From IMG/VR virus record IMGVR_UViG_3300025636_000001, positions 1 through 64,000 of that record: a stretch of DNA of 64,000 nucleotides, one strand, 5' to 3'. Shown one piece after another: positions 16,175-23,851 of the stretch. This DNA is from a virus. The first letter of the stretch is position 1; each line of letters opens with the position of its first letter. The position numbers were made by a program, and so were the translations under genes. The notes under the pieces are model-generated. The model ran no database searches and had not been told where the DNA came from. It worked only from the letters and a program-made list of their open reading frames with translations.

Positions 16175-16756
16175 ATGGCTGGTGTATATACACAATACTT
16201 CCAAAAAAGTAAAGTTTTTTTATATCCTTTACTGAAACTAAAAAAAGGTATAGCTTTTGTCCCTGAACAAACATATATTTCATGGGATAAATTTTATAAA
16301 CCTGAAGACATGAAGTTTATGTGTTTATACAATGCAAAAGCGGATTCAAAATATATAGAGTTTGAGTCTAAATACATCAAAAATCATCCACTACTTGAAG
16401 CATATTTTAACCTGGGAAATGATCAACATATATATGTTTATGATTTTTCAAAATACAAACATGATTTTAACTCTTTTATTGATGGTAAGTATTCCAAATT
16501 TAGTATAAACACAAAGGAAACAATTACAAAATTCTTTGGTACTGTAGGTAACATATCACAATATGTAGAAAGTTTTTTATCACCTGATTCTTTTCATGAA
16601 ATTTATGCAAGAGAATTAGGTGTAGATCTTTCTATTATAGAAACTGTGCATGAATTATGTTCAGTTCCTGATATTAAAAAAGAAACATTATTTGAAAATA
16701 TCCCAGATGAAATAGAATTATTTAAAAACAATTTTATATCTTTGGACAAACATTAA
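16175..16756 (+). CDS. unknown protein downstream of the nuclease
   Basis: A 193-residue protein, starting one base after the nuclease stop (TAGT ATG). Rich in Lys, Phe and Tyr, with a beta-rich first half and helical second half; no cysteine cluster or catalytic motif. The constant company of the nuclease and the following gene suggests a recombination or DNA-processing unit. I do not recognise it. Confidence 0.7.
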   Translation: MAGVYTQYFQKSKVFLYPLLKLKKGIAFVPEQTYISWDKFYKPEDMKFMCLYNAKADSKYIEFESKYIKNHPLLEAYFNLGNDQHIYVYDFSKYKHDFNSFIDGKYSKFSINTKETITKFFGTVGNISQYVESFLSPDSFHEIYARELGVDLSIIETVHELCSVPDIKKETLFENIPDEIELFKNNFISLDKH

Positions 16757-16762
16757 AAATCA

Positions 16763-17182
16763 ATGGCAAATTTAGGAAACAATATGATGCTTGTAAACTC
16801 TGTATTCAGAGGAGCAAGATCATTTAGTCTAGTACCGGTGAGCTTAGAATCACCTTATATTGAAGCCATGTTTGACCCAACGTCAAGCATATTAGCTGTA
16901 ATTGGAAAAGAGAAGAAAGAATCTTTTCATATGATGCCCCGTCTTGATGAAAGCGGTCAGCCTCAAAGATTAAAAGTTCCAAATAATACAACAGGTAAAA
17001 CTGTTAAGGAACAAAGAGTAACTCTTAATACTTTTCAAGAGTATTATATTAATGATAAAGCTGACATTGAAACATTCATTGAGCTTTTTGCAATAAATGC
17101 ATCTTCATTTAATTATAAAGAGTTCTTAGAGGTAAATATTGAAGAAACAAAAGTTTCTAAAATTATTATGCCAGGTCAATAA
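16763..17182 (+). CDS. small unknown protein of the nuclease unit
   Basis: A 139-residue protein, beta-rich at the N-terminus with a flexible Gly/Asn/Lys loop at about 75-85 and a helical, acidic C-terminal third. No motif recognised. It is the last gene before a terminator at 17228-17257 and lies six bases after the previous stop. Size and fold would suit a small nucleic-acid-binding or clamp-type protein, but this is not shown. Confidence 0.7.
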   Translation: MANLGNNMMLVNSVFRGARSFSLVPVSLESPYIEAMFDPTSSILAVIGKEKKESFHMMPRLDESGQPQRLKVPNNTTGKTVKEQRVTLNTFQEYYINDKADIETFIELFAINASSFNYKEFLEVNIEETKVSKIIMPGQ

Positions 17183-17227
17183 ATTATACATTTTCTTTAG
17201 TCTACTAAAGAGATAATATCAGATACC

Positions 17228-17257
17228 AAAAAAAGCTCATTAATTTGGGCTTTTTTT
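17228..17257 (+). terminator. intrinsic terminator with A-tract and T-tract
   Basis: A run of seven A, then AGCTCA (17234-17239), loop TTAATT, TGGGCT, and a run of seven T. The stem contains one G-T pair. The flanking A and T tracts make it able to act in both directions, although genes on both sides point the same way. Confidence 0.8.
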
Positions 17258-17276
17258 GGCTCTAATAAGTAAAGTT

Positions 17277-17558
17277 ATGAAGCAATTAAAGAATGAAGAA
17301 ATAATTGATATTAATATCTTATGTGCACTAACAAAATGTTTAGGTGAAGTTTCTCACAATTTACAATATGTTCTTTCTCAAATGGAAAAGAAAAAACTAA
17401 AGAATTGTATTCAAAGTATTAGTGCTTTTGAAAGAGAAATAGATAAAAGATTTCATGGATCACAAAAAGATGCAGTAGAATCAGTATATGACGTAATAAT
17501 GGATTTAATACTTGAAGCAAGAGAAGTAAGTCTTAAAAATGCAACAAATAACAATTAA
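17277..17558 (+). CDS. small helical protein before the DNA polymerase
   Basis: 93 residues from the ATG at 17277. An earlier in-frame TTG at 17256 lies in the terminator and is unlikely. The protein is all-helical by pattern, with Lys/Glu-rich helices. Its last 20 bases overlap the first possible start of the polymerase gene, so translation is coupled. It may be a polymerase accessory factor; only position supports this. Confidence 0.65.
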   Translation: MKQLKNEEIIDINILCALTKCLGEVSHNLQYVLSQMEKKKLKNCIQSISAFEREIDKRFHGSQKDAVESVYDVIMDLILEAREVSLKNATNNN

Positions 17559-19560
17559 AAAGATGGAAAAAAAACATTGGGTACATGATTATGAAACACT
17601 ATCTAATTGTTTCACAGCCGTCTTTGAACATTATAAAACAACAGAGACAGAAATATTTGTAATTCATGATCTAAGAAATGACTTTAATAAGTTTATAGAT
17701 TTTCTTGAACAGAATGTTAAAAATAAAGAATGGCATATATCATATAATGGTTTAGCCTTTGATGGTCAGATTACTCAATATATAGTAGATAATCACTATT
17801 TGTGGTTAGATTTAACAGGTTGTGAAATTGCAAATATTATTTACAGGTATGCTCAATACTGTATAGAAAAGTCTAACAAGAAGGAGTTTATGGATTATCC
17901 TCAGTGGAAAATGAAAATAGGTCAGATTGATTTATTTAAAATGCATCACTGGGATAACCCTGCAAAACGTTCAGGCCTCAAATGGATTCAGTATAGTATG
18001 GATTGGGAAAACATATTAGATATGCCTATTCATCACACTGCAGAGATTACAACACTTGAGGAAATTGATACTGTATTAGAATACAATATTAATGATGTTA
18101 AGTCAACCAAAGAAATATTTAATAGGTCTAAGGATCTAATTAAGTTAAGAAAGGAGTTGACTAATACATATGATATAAATTTATACAGTGCCAGTGAGCC
18201 CAGGATAAGTAAAGAATTATTTGCTTATTACATGTGTGAAAAACTAAATATACCTAAAAGAGATCTTAAGCAAATGAGAACTCATAGAAGTATTGTTAAG
18301 TTTAAAAATATTATACTACCTTATATTAAATTTACATCTCCACAGTTTCAAAATCTTCTTGAGAGATTTAACGCTGTAGAGTTAGATCCTAACAATCTTA
18401 AGGGTGCTTTTAAGTATTCTGTAAATTATAAGGATGTTAAAACTGATTTTGGTGTAGGTGGTGTTCACGGTGCAAGAAAGGCTGGAGTGTATACATCAAA
18501 TGATGACTATGTAATAATGTCATCAGATGTTACATCATTTTATCCTAATCTTGTAATTAGAAATGGATGGGCTCCGGGACATTTTCCTGCTAAAGATTTT
18601 TGTGATCAGTATGAATGGTTTTTTGATGAAAGAAAAAAAATTCCTAAATCAAATCCCATGAATTATGTTTACAAGATTATATTAAATTCAACCTTTGGTC
18701 TAAGTAATGATAAGAACAGTTTCTTTTATGATCCTGAACTTACAATGAGGATTACAATTAATGGTCAGTTAAGTCTAGTTATGTTATATGAAATGATTAT
18801 GGAAAGAATACCTGATAGTAAAGCATTAATGCAAAATACTGATGGTATAGAAACAATTATTCCAAGAAAATATGTAGATGAATACATGGCTATTTGTAAA
18901 GAGTGGGAAGATCTTACAAATTTACAGCTAGAACATGATGAATATCAAAAATTAGTATTAGCCGATGTAAACAACTACATAGGGCTTAATAACTATAAAG
19001 AAGTAGATATGACCACTTGGAGAGACGTCAAGAAAAAAAACCCTCATTATAAATTTAAAATAGAAGGTAGTAAATTCTTTTTTGCTCCCACCAAAACAAA
19101 AGGTAGATTTGATTTCTTTAACTTACAATTACATAAAAATAAATCAAAACTTGTTATACCTAAAGCAATTTTTTATTATTTTATACATGACATGTTACCT
19201 ATGGATTATTTAAATGAAAATAATAACATTTTAGATTATTGTATAGGTGGTAAATCTAAAGGAGATTGGAAACAGGTGGCAAAGTCAATAAAAGATGGAG
19301 CATACCATGAAGAAGATCTGCAGAAGATAAATAGGTATTATATTTCTAAACAAGGTGTAAAGATTGTTAAAGTAAACAAATCAGACGGTAGAGAAATTCA
19401 ACTAGAATCTGGTAGATGGGTGCAAACAGTTTTTAATAAAATGGAATTAAAACCTAAGTGGGATGCTTATGGCATACACAAAGGTTACTATTTAGAAGCT
19501 ATTGAAAAAGAGATAGATAGTATAATGAATGTAAGTGCAAATCAGTTAACACTATTTTAA
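17539..19560 (+). CDS. family B DNA polymerase with 3'-5' exonuclease
   Basis: 673 residues from the first ATG; an ATG at 17563 is an equally good start. Proofreading motifs: ExoI DYET (17-20), ExoII with N70 and D75 (YNGLAFD), ExoIII YNIND (182-186). Polymerase motifs: the GGVHGA loop (307-312), motif A SDVTSFYP (329-336), motif B KIILNSTFG (379-387), motif C NTDGIE (433-438), where NTD replaces the usual DTD. The A-B interval is very short, so the fingers are minimal. This is the replicative polymerase, and a B-type one occurs in some crAss-like lineages. Confidence 0.93.
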   Translation: MQQITIKKMEKKHWVHDYETLSNCFTAVFEHYKTTETEIFVIHDLRNDFNKFIDFLEQNVKNKEWHISYNGLAFDGQITQYIVDNHYLWLDLTGCEIANIIYRYAQYCIEKSNKKEFMDYPQWKMKIGQIDLFKMHHWDNPAKRSGLKWIQYSMDWENILDMPIHHTAEITTLEEIDTVLEYNINDVKSTKEIFNRSKDLIKLRKELTNTYDINLYSASEPRISKELFAYYMCEKLNIPKRDLKQMRTHRSIVKFKNIILPYIKFTSPQFQNLLERFNAVELDPNNLKGAFKYSVNYKDVKTDFGVGGVHGARKAGVYTSNDDYVIMSSDVTSFYPNLVIRNGWAPGHFPAKDFCDQYEWFFDERKKIPKSNPMNYVYKIILNSTFGLSNDKNSFFYDPELTMRITINGQLSLVMLYEMIMERIPDSKALMQNTDGIETIIPRKYVDEYMAICKEWEDLTNLQLEHDEYQKLVLADVNNYIGLNNYKEVDMTTWRDVKKKNPHYKFKIEGSKFFFAPTKTKGRFDFFNLQLHKNKSKLVIPKAIFYYFIHDMLPMDYLNENNNILDYCIGGKSKGDWKQVAKSIKDGAYHEEDLQKINRYYISKQGVKIVKVNKSDGREIQLESGRWVQTVFNKMELKPKWDAYGIHKGYYLEAIEKEIDSIMNVSANQLTLF

Positions 19561-20220
19561 ATGACTCAAAATACAGATAAAAAACCGCCCAAGGGGCCAA
19601 TAAGATTTTCAATAACTCTTTCTGAAGAACAAAAAGAAGCTAAGAGCTTAATTTTAAAACATCCTTTTAATTTTATAGTTGGTAATGCAGGTAGTGGTAA
19701 AACACTGCTTGCTGTCCAAGTAGCTTTAGACCAGTTCTTTAAGAGACAGTATAATAAAATCATAATTACAAGACCTACAGTCTCAACAGAAGATAATGGT
19801 TTTTTACCTGGTTCAGAAAAAGAAAAGATGGAGCCTTGGTTGGTTCCAATTCGTTCCAATATGAGGAAGGTTTATAATAAACCGGCCATCTTAGAGAAGA
19901 TGGAAAATGAAGAGAAGATAGAATTAGTATCACTTGCTCATTTTAGAGGAAGGACTTTTGATAACTCTATAGTTATTATAGATGAATTCCAAAACTTAAC
20001 AAGAGCTCAACTAGCCATGGTCTTAGGAAGACTTGGTAAAAATTCAGTTATGATTCTTTGTGGAGATAACCAACAAATTGATTTAAAGGATAAAAATTAC
20101 TCAGCAATTAATGAAGTTGCTAAAATTTTAAATTCTAAATATGTAAGTAAAACCATATTAAAAGATAATCATAGACATGAATCATTAGTGGAAGTATTAG
20201 ATTTATTAGCAAACAATTAA
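19561..20220 (+). CDS. phoH: PhoH-like ATPase
   Basis: A 219-residue P-loop NTPase with Walker A GNAGSGKT at 41-48, IITRPTVS after strand 2, and Walker B IVIIDEFQN near 138-146. A final GDNQQIDL motif is typical of PhoH and related SF1-like helicase cores. PhoH is frequent in marine phages. RNA-related and phosphate-stress roles have been proposed for the family, none established here. The ATG follows the polymerase stop directly. Confidence 0.88.
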   Translation: MTQNTDKKPPKGPIRFSITLSEEQKEAKSLILKHPFNFIVGNAGSGKTLLAVQVALDQFFKRQYNKIIITRPTVSTEDNGFLPGSEKEKMEPWLVPIRSNMRKVYNKPAILEKMENEEKIELVSLAHFRGRTFDNSIVIIDEFQNLTRAQLAMVLGRLGKNSVMILCGDNQQIDLKDKNYSAINEVAKILNSKYVSKTILKDNHRHESLVEVLDLLANN

Positions 20221-20234
20221 ACAATTAAAACCAA

Positions 20235-20537
20235 ATGGATTATTTTGAATTAGAATGTGCCGTTGAAGAATGGGCACAAGAAAAAGGAATCTTGGATAAA
20301 GCCACACCAATGGCCCAAGCTCTTAAAACTTTAGAAGAATGTACAGAATTATGTACAGCAATCAACGCAGATGACCGTGAAGAAGTCATTGATGCTATGG
20401 GTGATATTATGGTTACCCTGATCATTCAAGCTAAAATGCAAGGACTTAAATTAGAAGAGTGCCTTGAATCAGCTTATAATGTAATTGCTAAACGTACAGG
20501 TAAGATGGTTAATGGTCAATTTGTAAAAGACAATTAA
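20235..20537 (+). CDS. mazG: MazG-like nucleotide pyrophosphohydrolase
   Basis: A 100-residue all-helical protein with the metal-binding pattern EExxEL (34-39) and a downstream DAMGD (53-57), as in MazG and dUTPase-like all-alpha NTP pyrophosphatases. It would hydrolyse abnormal or regulatory nucleotides (possibly dNTPs or ppGpp) and sits in the replication unit with PhoH. Compact single-domain form, common in marine phages. Confidence 0.85.
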   Translation: MDYFELECAVEEWAQEKGILDKATPMAQALKTLEECTELCTAINADDREEVIDAMGDIMVTLIIQAKMQGLKLEECLESAYNVIAKRTGKMVNGQFVKDN

Positions 20538-20538
20538 T

Positions 20539-20739
20539 ATGGAATTACATCAAGTACCTAGAGGCTCTAAAATAAAAGTTAAATCTGATATAAAAGTTCC
20601 TCCCGGAGCTCCTGCAATTCAGGAAGAACAAATACTAATTTTTAATCACATAGATGGGATGTATTCTCATTGTTTAGATTTAAAAGGTAATGTTGTTCAT
20701 CTTGTTGCATGGGCTGACGTAGAAATAGTGAATGATTAA
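20539..20739 (+). CDS. small beta-rich protein, unknown
   Basis: A 66-residue protein starting one base after the MazG stop and overlapping the radical-SAM gene by eight bases. Predicted short beta strands around HQVPRGSKIKV and a DG turn resemble an SH3-like barrel. No cysteine pair, no membrane segment. Function unknown. Confidence 0.65.
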   Translation: MELHQVPRGSKIKVKSDIKVPPGAPAIQEEQILIFNHIDGMYSHCLDLKGNVVHLVAWADVEIVND

Positions 20740-21565
20740 AGTACAAGAGACTAAAACTCTTGTTACTAAGGACAATAATAATAGTGCTAACTGCATTGCT
20801 CCTAACCTTATATATGGTTGTTTTGGAGGATGTGTTAGCACTTATTGTTATATGTCAAGATACAATGACAAGAGAGTCTATGTAAATACAAACGTAGATC
20901 AGATATTTCAGTCTGTTGTTGAATGGGAAAAGTCTTATGATAAAGTACCGGATCAACAAGACCCCATATACACTATGGTAGATATTGCATGTAATACAGA
21001 TTTAGTATTAATGCAGAAACATTTACCTGAACCACTGTTACATTATCTTAAACGTTATGATGATCACCCGCAGCTTAATAGCACAATGGCTACTAAGTAT
21101 CCTGGATTACTAACCTTAGACGTTAGTAGTTTCAACAAGAAACCTAGAGTGCGTGTAAGTCTTATGCCACAGAAGTACTCTGATATACTTGAACCCAAGA
21201 TGTCAAGTATCTTGAGCCGTATACATGACATTAACCGTCTCAAAGACTTAGGATGGGAAGTACATTGTAATTACAGTCCACTTATATTTTACCCCGGATG
21301 GAAAGAAGAGTATGATAATTTATTTAAACAAGTAAAAGATATTGCTGGTGAAAATAAATGTGAAGTAATTGCACTTACAAATCATAAGTTTCAAATGATT
21401 AGATCTTCAAATGAAGCTCAAGAATTAATGAAATACAGCTCAGAAGTGAAGAATAAAAGTGGTGTATTAAGATACCCCTTGAGCCATAAATCAAGATTAT
21501 TAAATGAGTTTAAAACAATATATAGTAAATATTTTGACTTAAAAACAATTAGATATATATTTTAA
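20732..21565 (+). CDS. spore photoproduct lyase-like radical SAM protein with atypical cysteine motif
   Basis: A 277-residue protein. Its central region, RVRVSLMPQKYSDILEP followed by SSILSRIHDINRLKDLGWEV and SPLIFYPGWKEEYDNLF, closely follows the pattern of spore photoproduct lyase, which repairs UV thymine lesions with a 4Fe-4S cluster and S-adenosylmethionine. The C-terminal TNHKFQ corresponds to the lyase THRFT region. Cysteines are C30, C34 and C39 (CX3CX4C) instead of CX3CX2C. It would be a DNA photolesion-repair or DNA-modifying enzyme; altered cluster spacing leaves activity uncertain. It overlaps the preceding gene by eight bases. Confidence 0.75.
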   Translation: MIKVQETKTLVTKDNNNSANCIAPNLIYGCFGGCVSTYCYMSRYNDKRVYVNTNVDQIFQSVVEWEKSYDKVPDQQDPIYTMVDIACNTDLVLMQKHLPEPLLHYLKRYDDHPQLNSTMATKYPGLLTLDVSSFNKKPRVRVSLMPQKYSDILEPKMSSILSRIHDINRLKDLGWEVHCNYSPLIFYPGWKEEYDNLFKQVKDIAGENKCEVIALTNHKFQMIRSSNEAQELMKYSSEVKNKSGVLRYPLSHKSRLLNEFKTIYSKYFDLKTIRYIF

Positions 21566-21566
21566 T

Positions 21567-21597
21567 TTTGTTTCTAAGATTATATTTGTTATATTTA
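21567..21597 (+). promoter_or_regulatory. possible Bacteroidota promoter before the DUF932-like gene
   Basis: TTTG at 21567-21570, 19 bases, then TATATTTA at 21590-21597, one base off the TAnnTTTG consensus. An exact TATATTTG also lies at 21581-21588. The ATG used here is at 21616. It begins in the stop region of the radical-SAM gene. Confidence 0.4.
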
Positions 21598-21615
21598 CAC
21601 TTTAAAAATTTACAA

Positions 21616-22458
21616 ATGCCAAAACTAATAAAAGATACAACAAGAAGCTATTTAGAAGCAGCTTCACTTCCGTCTCACGGGGATAGCTATACGGTTATAC
21701 CTCATAAAGATGTTATAGAAAACACTCTTAACATGTTGAATGCCAGTGGCTTTACTGTTACAAGAGAAATGTATAGAGCAAATATAAATGCAAACGTTGC
21801 TCAGGGAATTTATCATATCATACCAACACGTTCTCTTGATGATAAGATAAATCAAGAATCAGAATTAGGAATGATGTTTGCTTGGACGAACTCTTATGAC
21901 AAAACAACTAGATTTCAGTGTGCCGTAGGTGCATATGTTGGAGTATGTTATAACGGTATGGTTTCTGGAGACATGATGAACTTTGCAAGAAAACACACTG
22001 GTTCTGCAGATTATGAAGTTAGAATGCAAATTTCTAATCAAATTAAAAATGCTGAAAAGCATTATAGAAAAATGATTGATGATAAAGATTCATTAAAGCA
22101 GGTAAATCTTTCATTTAAAGAACAATCTGAACTATTAGGTAGATTGTATGCGGATGAAGAATTGCTGGATGTAGGACAGCTTACAACTGTTAAATCAGAA
22201 ATGAAAGATCCATCATATGAATATGATGCTGATGCAGAAAATGCTTGGACTTTTTATAATCATGTAACACATGCGCTTAAGAAGACTCATCCAAGACATT
22301 GGTTAAGTAGTACTCAAAAGTTTCATGACTTTATGGTAGCTGATTTATTAGGTCAAATGGGTATTCAAATACAAGATACTACTGATGCAGTAGAAGAAGA
22401 GTCTTTACAAGAAACTCCTCAATATAATTTGTTTGAACCAGCAACATTTGATTTATAA
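21616..22458 (+). CDS. DUF932-like phage/plasmid protein
   Basis: 280 residues from the ATG at 21616. The longer frame from 21568 adds a hydrophobic non-conserved leader that overlaps promoter-like sequence, so it is rejected. The central region FQCAVGAYVGVCYNGMVSGD and the later basic helical segment resemble DUF932, a family of phage, plasmid and host proteins of unknown role. Last gene of the early unit; the C-terminus ends in an acidic, low-complexity tail. A strong hairpin terminator follows about 100 bases downstream. Confidence 0.7.
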   Translation: MPKLIKDTTRSYLEAASLPSHGDSYTVIPHKDVIENTLNMLNASGFTVTREMYRANINANVAQGIYHIIPTRSLDDKINQESELGMMFAWTNSYDKTTRFQCAVGAYVGVCYNGMVSGDMMNFARKHTGSADYEVRMQISNQIKNAEKHYRKMIDDKDSLKQVNLSFKEQSELLGRLYADEELLDVGQLTTVKSEMKDPSYEYDADAENAWTFYNHVTHALKKTHPRHWLSSTQKFHDFMVADLLGQMGIQIQDTTDAVEEESLQETPQYNLFEPATFDL

Positions 22459-22463
22459 AGTTA

Positions 22464-22541
22464 ATGAAAGAGTATCTGTCAATATTATTAATACTCTTTA
22501 TAATGAGTCTTTTTTATAAAGAAGATAATACAAGAAGGTAA
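22464..22541 (+). CDS. possible 25-residue membrane miniprotein
   Basis: ATG six bases after the DUF932-like stop. The peptide has one hydrophobic helix (LSILLILFIMSLF) followed by charged residues. Such short single-span peptides occur in phages, but length alone gives little proof. It lies between the last early gene and the terminator. Confidence 0.35.
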   Translation: MKEYLSILLILFIMSLFYKEDNTRR

Positions 22542-22550
22542 GATTAAGAA

Positions 22551-22592
22551 GGGAACCAACCCCACTGGTTTTTTGCATTTCCGGTGGGCCCT
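22551..22592 (+). terminator. intrinsic terminator at the end of the early region
   Basis: The core stem CCCACTGG (22561-22568) pairs with CCGGTGGG (22581-22588) around a T-rich loop. Outer GGG at 22551-22553 can pair with CCC after it. A TTTT run follows. It ends the unit from 17.3 kb. Confidence 0.75.
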
Positions 22593-22653
22593 TTTACTTA
22601 TTTAAATTTACAAATCCACCGTAATAAGTAGGGCAAATAAATAAGAAATCAAA

Positions 22654-22818
22654 ATGAAAATAGAAATTTACAGAATGGACCGTTGGCATATAACGCCATC
22701 AATTGTATATTATAATGACATTGACTGGCATGGAGATAGAAGTATAGACTTTGTCTGGTTGAAATGGGGTATTAGTATTATATGTGAACTATGTAAACAA
22801 AAAAAGGGAGACATTTAA
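22654..22818 (+). CDS. 54-residue aromatic-rich protein, unknown
   Basis: Between two terminators and in its own short unit. The product begins MKIEIYRMDRWHI and is rich in Trp and Tyr with two Cys near the end (ICELC). No family recognised. The stop codon lies within the following bidirectional terminator stem. The isolated placement suggests an independent promoter, which I cannot place. Confidence 0.6.
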   Translation: MKIEIYRMDRWHITPSIVYYNDIDWHGDRSIDFVWLKWGISIICELCKQKKGDI

Positions 22819-22830
22819 GCTCCCTTTTAT
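22801..22830. terminator. bidirectional terminator between converging units
   Basis: AAAAAGGGAG (22801-22810) and CTCCCTTTT (22820-22828), loop of nine bases, with A-tract on one side and T-tract on the other. It serves both the plus-strand small gene and the minus-strand late unit, whose last gene ends at 22832. Confidence 0.85.
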
Positions 22831-22831
22831 T

Positions 22832-23119
22832 TTACCATTTCACTTTATGTGACCAATATCTTGCAGATAATTTATCAGGTTTTGAATCCTGTGCATTATG
22901 TCTAGCATAGTAAGATTTTTTACGCGCTTTATCTTTTGCAGTTTTTGGATTTTTACCAGCACCCTTTACACCTTGTTGACCAAAACGTATTGTTTTAACC
23001 GTGTCACCTTTCTTAGCAACAACAACGTGTGATTTTGTAGGATGAGAAGGGGTTCTCTTAGGTTTATTATAACCAGAAACTCCTGCTCTTTTTAATCTAC
23101 TATCTTTATTTTTAGCCAT
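22832..23119 (-). CDS. very basic conserved marine-phage protein
   Basis: A 95-residue Lys/Arg-rich protein. It has the pattern RLKRAGVSGYNKPKRTPSHP, a KTIRFGQQGV segment, and a C-terminal SARYWSHKVKW. I recognise this as a family frequent in marine phage and metagenomic contigs, function unknown. Its charge suggests DNA or polyanion binding, or a virion-associated role. It is the last gene of the fibre unit. Confidence 0.75.
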   Translation of the reverse strand: MAKNKDSRLKRAGVSGYNKPKRTPSHPTKSHVVVAKKGDTVKTIRFGQQGVKGAGKNPKTAKDKARKKSYYARHNAQDSKPDKLSARYWSHKVKW

Positions 23120-23148
23120 TATTATATTAAATTTAATCTTTTAATTTT

Positions 23149-23850
23149 TTAATAATCCCTAACAAATCTAACATAAGCATACTTATTAGAATTTGCTTGA
23201 TATGCAAATGATATTGTAGAGTCTTCTCCATTATATGAAAAACCAGGAGTACTTTCGTTCGTGCTGCTTATACTTCTCCAATAAAATTCACTACTAGTTT
23301 TATAAAAAATCATAGTATCTCCATTACTACGAGCCCAACCACGTCCTTGACTATCAAATCCAGAGTTTCCAAAATCTAGTTTAGAAGTTATATCCAAAGG
23401 TAAAAAATTAGGAGTACCTCCAGTTCCATTTGTTACATCTGTACTACCACTTAAATACTCTAATGCTTGTTCAAGTTTTGCCCAATCTTGTGAAGTTGGT
23501 AATCTAAAACCATCAGGTGGAGTTAAAGCCTCTGCACCTTGTTTATTGAAAAGTAAACCTCTTGAATTATTACTTGAATCAAACTCAAAATAAACACATG
23601 CAGCTTGATCATTATCTAAATAACTGATTGCTTCTGCTTCTGTAGTAGCAATAGGAATACCAGCTTCAGTTTCGCTAACATTTGGTTTTGTCCAAACTAA
23701 ATTTCCTATTAAAACTTCATTTTCCCCAATAGGCTCAGGAATCGGAAATACTTGTGTATATCCATTATAAATTTTTTGCACATTTTCTGTACCTAGCTTT
23801 ATTTTACCAATTTCATCAAATGTTATATTATTAAATTTAAATTCTCCCAT
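23149..23850 (-). CDS. receptor-binding-type tip protein with FGE / C-type-lectin-like domain
   Basis: A 233-residue protein. The N-terminal 40 residues form a small adhesion-type module, and the rest has the features of the Fibrobacter-type paralogous domain: PPDGFRLPTSQDWAKL (111-126), RGWARSNGD and a terminal YVRFVRDY. These are the core strands of the formylglycine-generating/C-type-lectin fold, which also forms receptor-binding tips such as Mtd. It follows the two fibre genes and is probably a tail-tip adhesin. No reverse transcriptase gene was seen that would make it a diversity-generating target. Confidence 0.7.
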   Translation of the reverse strand: MGEFKFNNITFDEIGKIKLGTENVQKIYNGYTQVFPIPEPIGENEVLIGNLVWTKPNVSETEAGIPIATTEAEAISYLDNDQAACVYFEFDSSNNSRGLLFNKQGAEALTPPDGFRLPTSQDWAKLEQALEYLSGSTDVTNGTGGTPNFLPLDITSKLDFGNSGFDSQGRGWARSNGDTMIFYKTSSEFYWRSISSTNESTPGFSYNGEDSTISFAYQANSNKYAYVRFVRDY

Positions 23851-23851
23851 A

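Noticed and set aside
21568-21615. Longer start for the DUF932-like protein
   Set aside because: The added 16 codons are read from promoter-like AT-rich sequence and give an odd Leu/Tyr-rich leader; ATG at 21616 is preferred.
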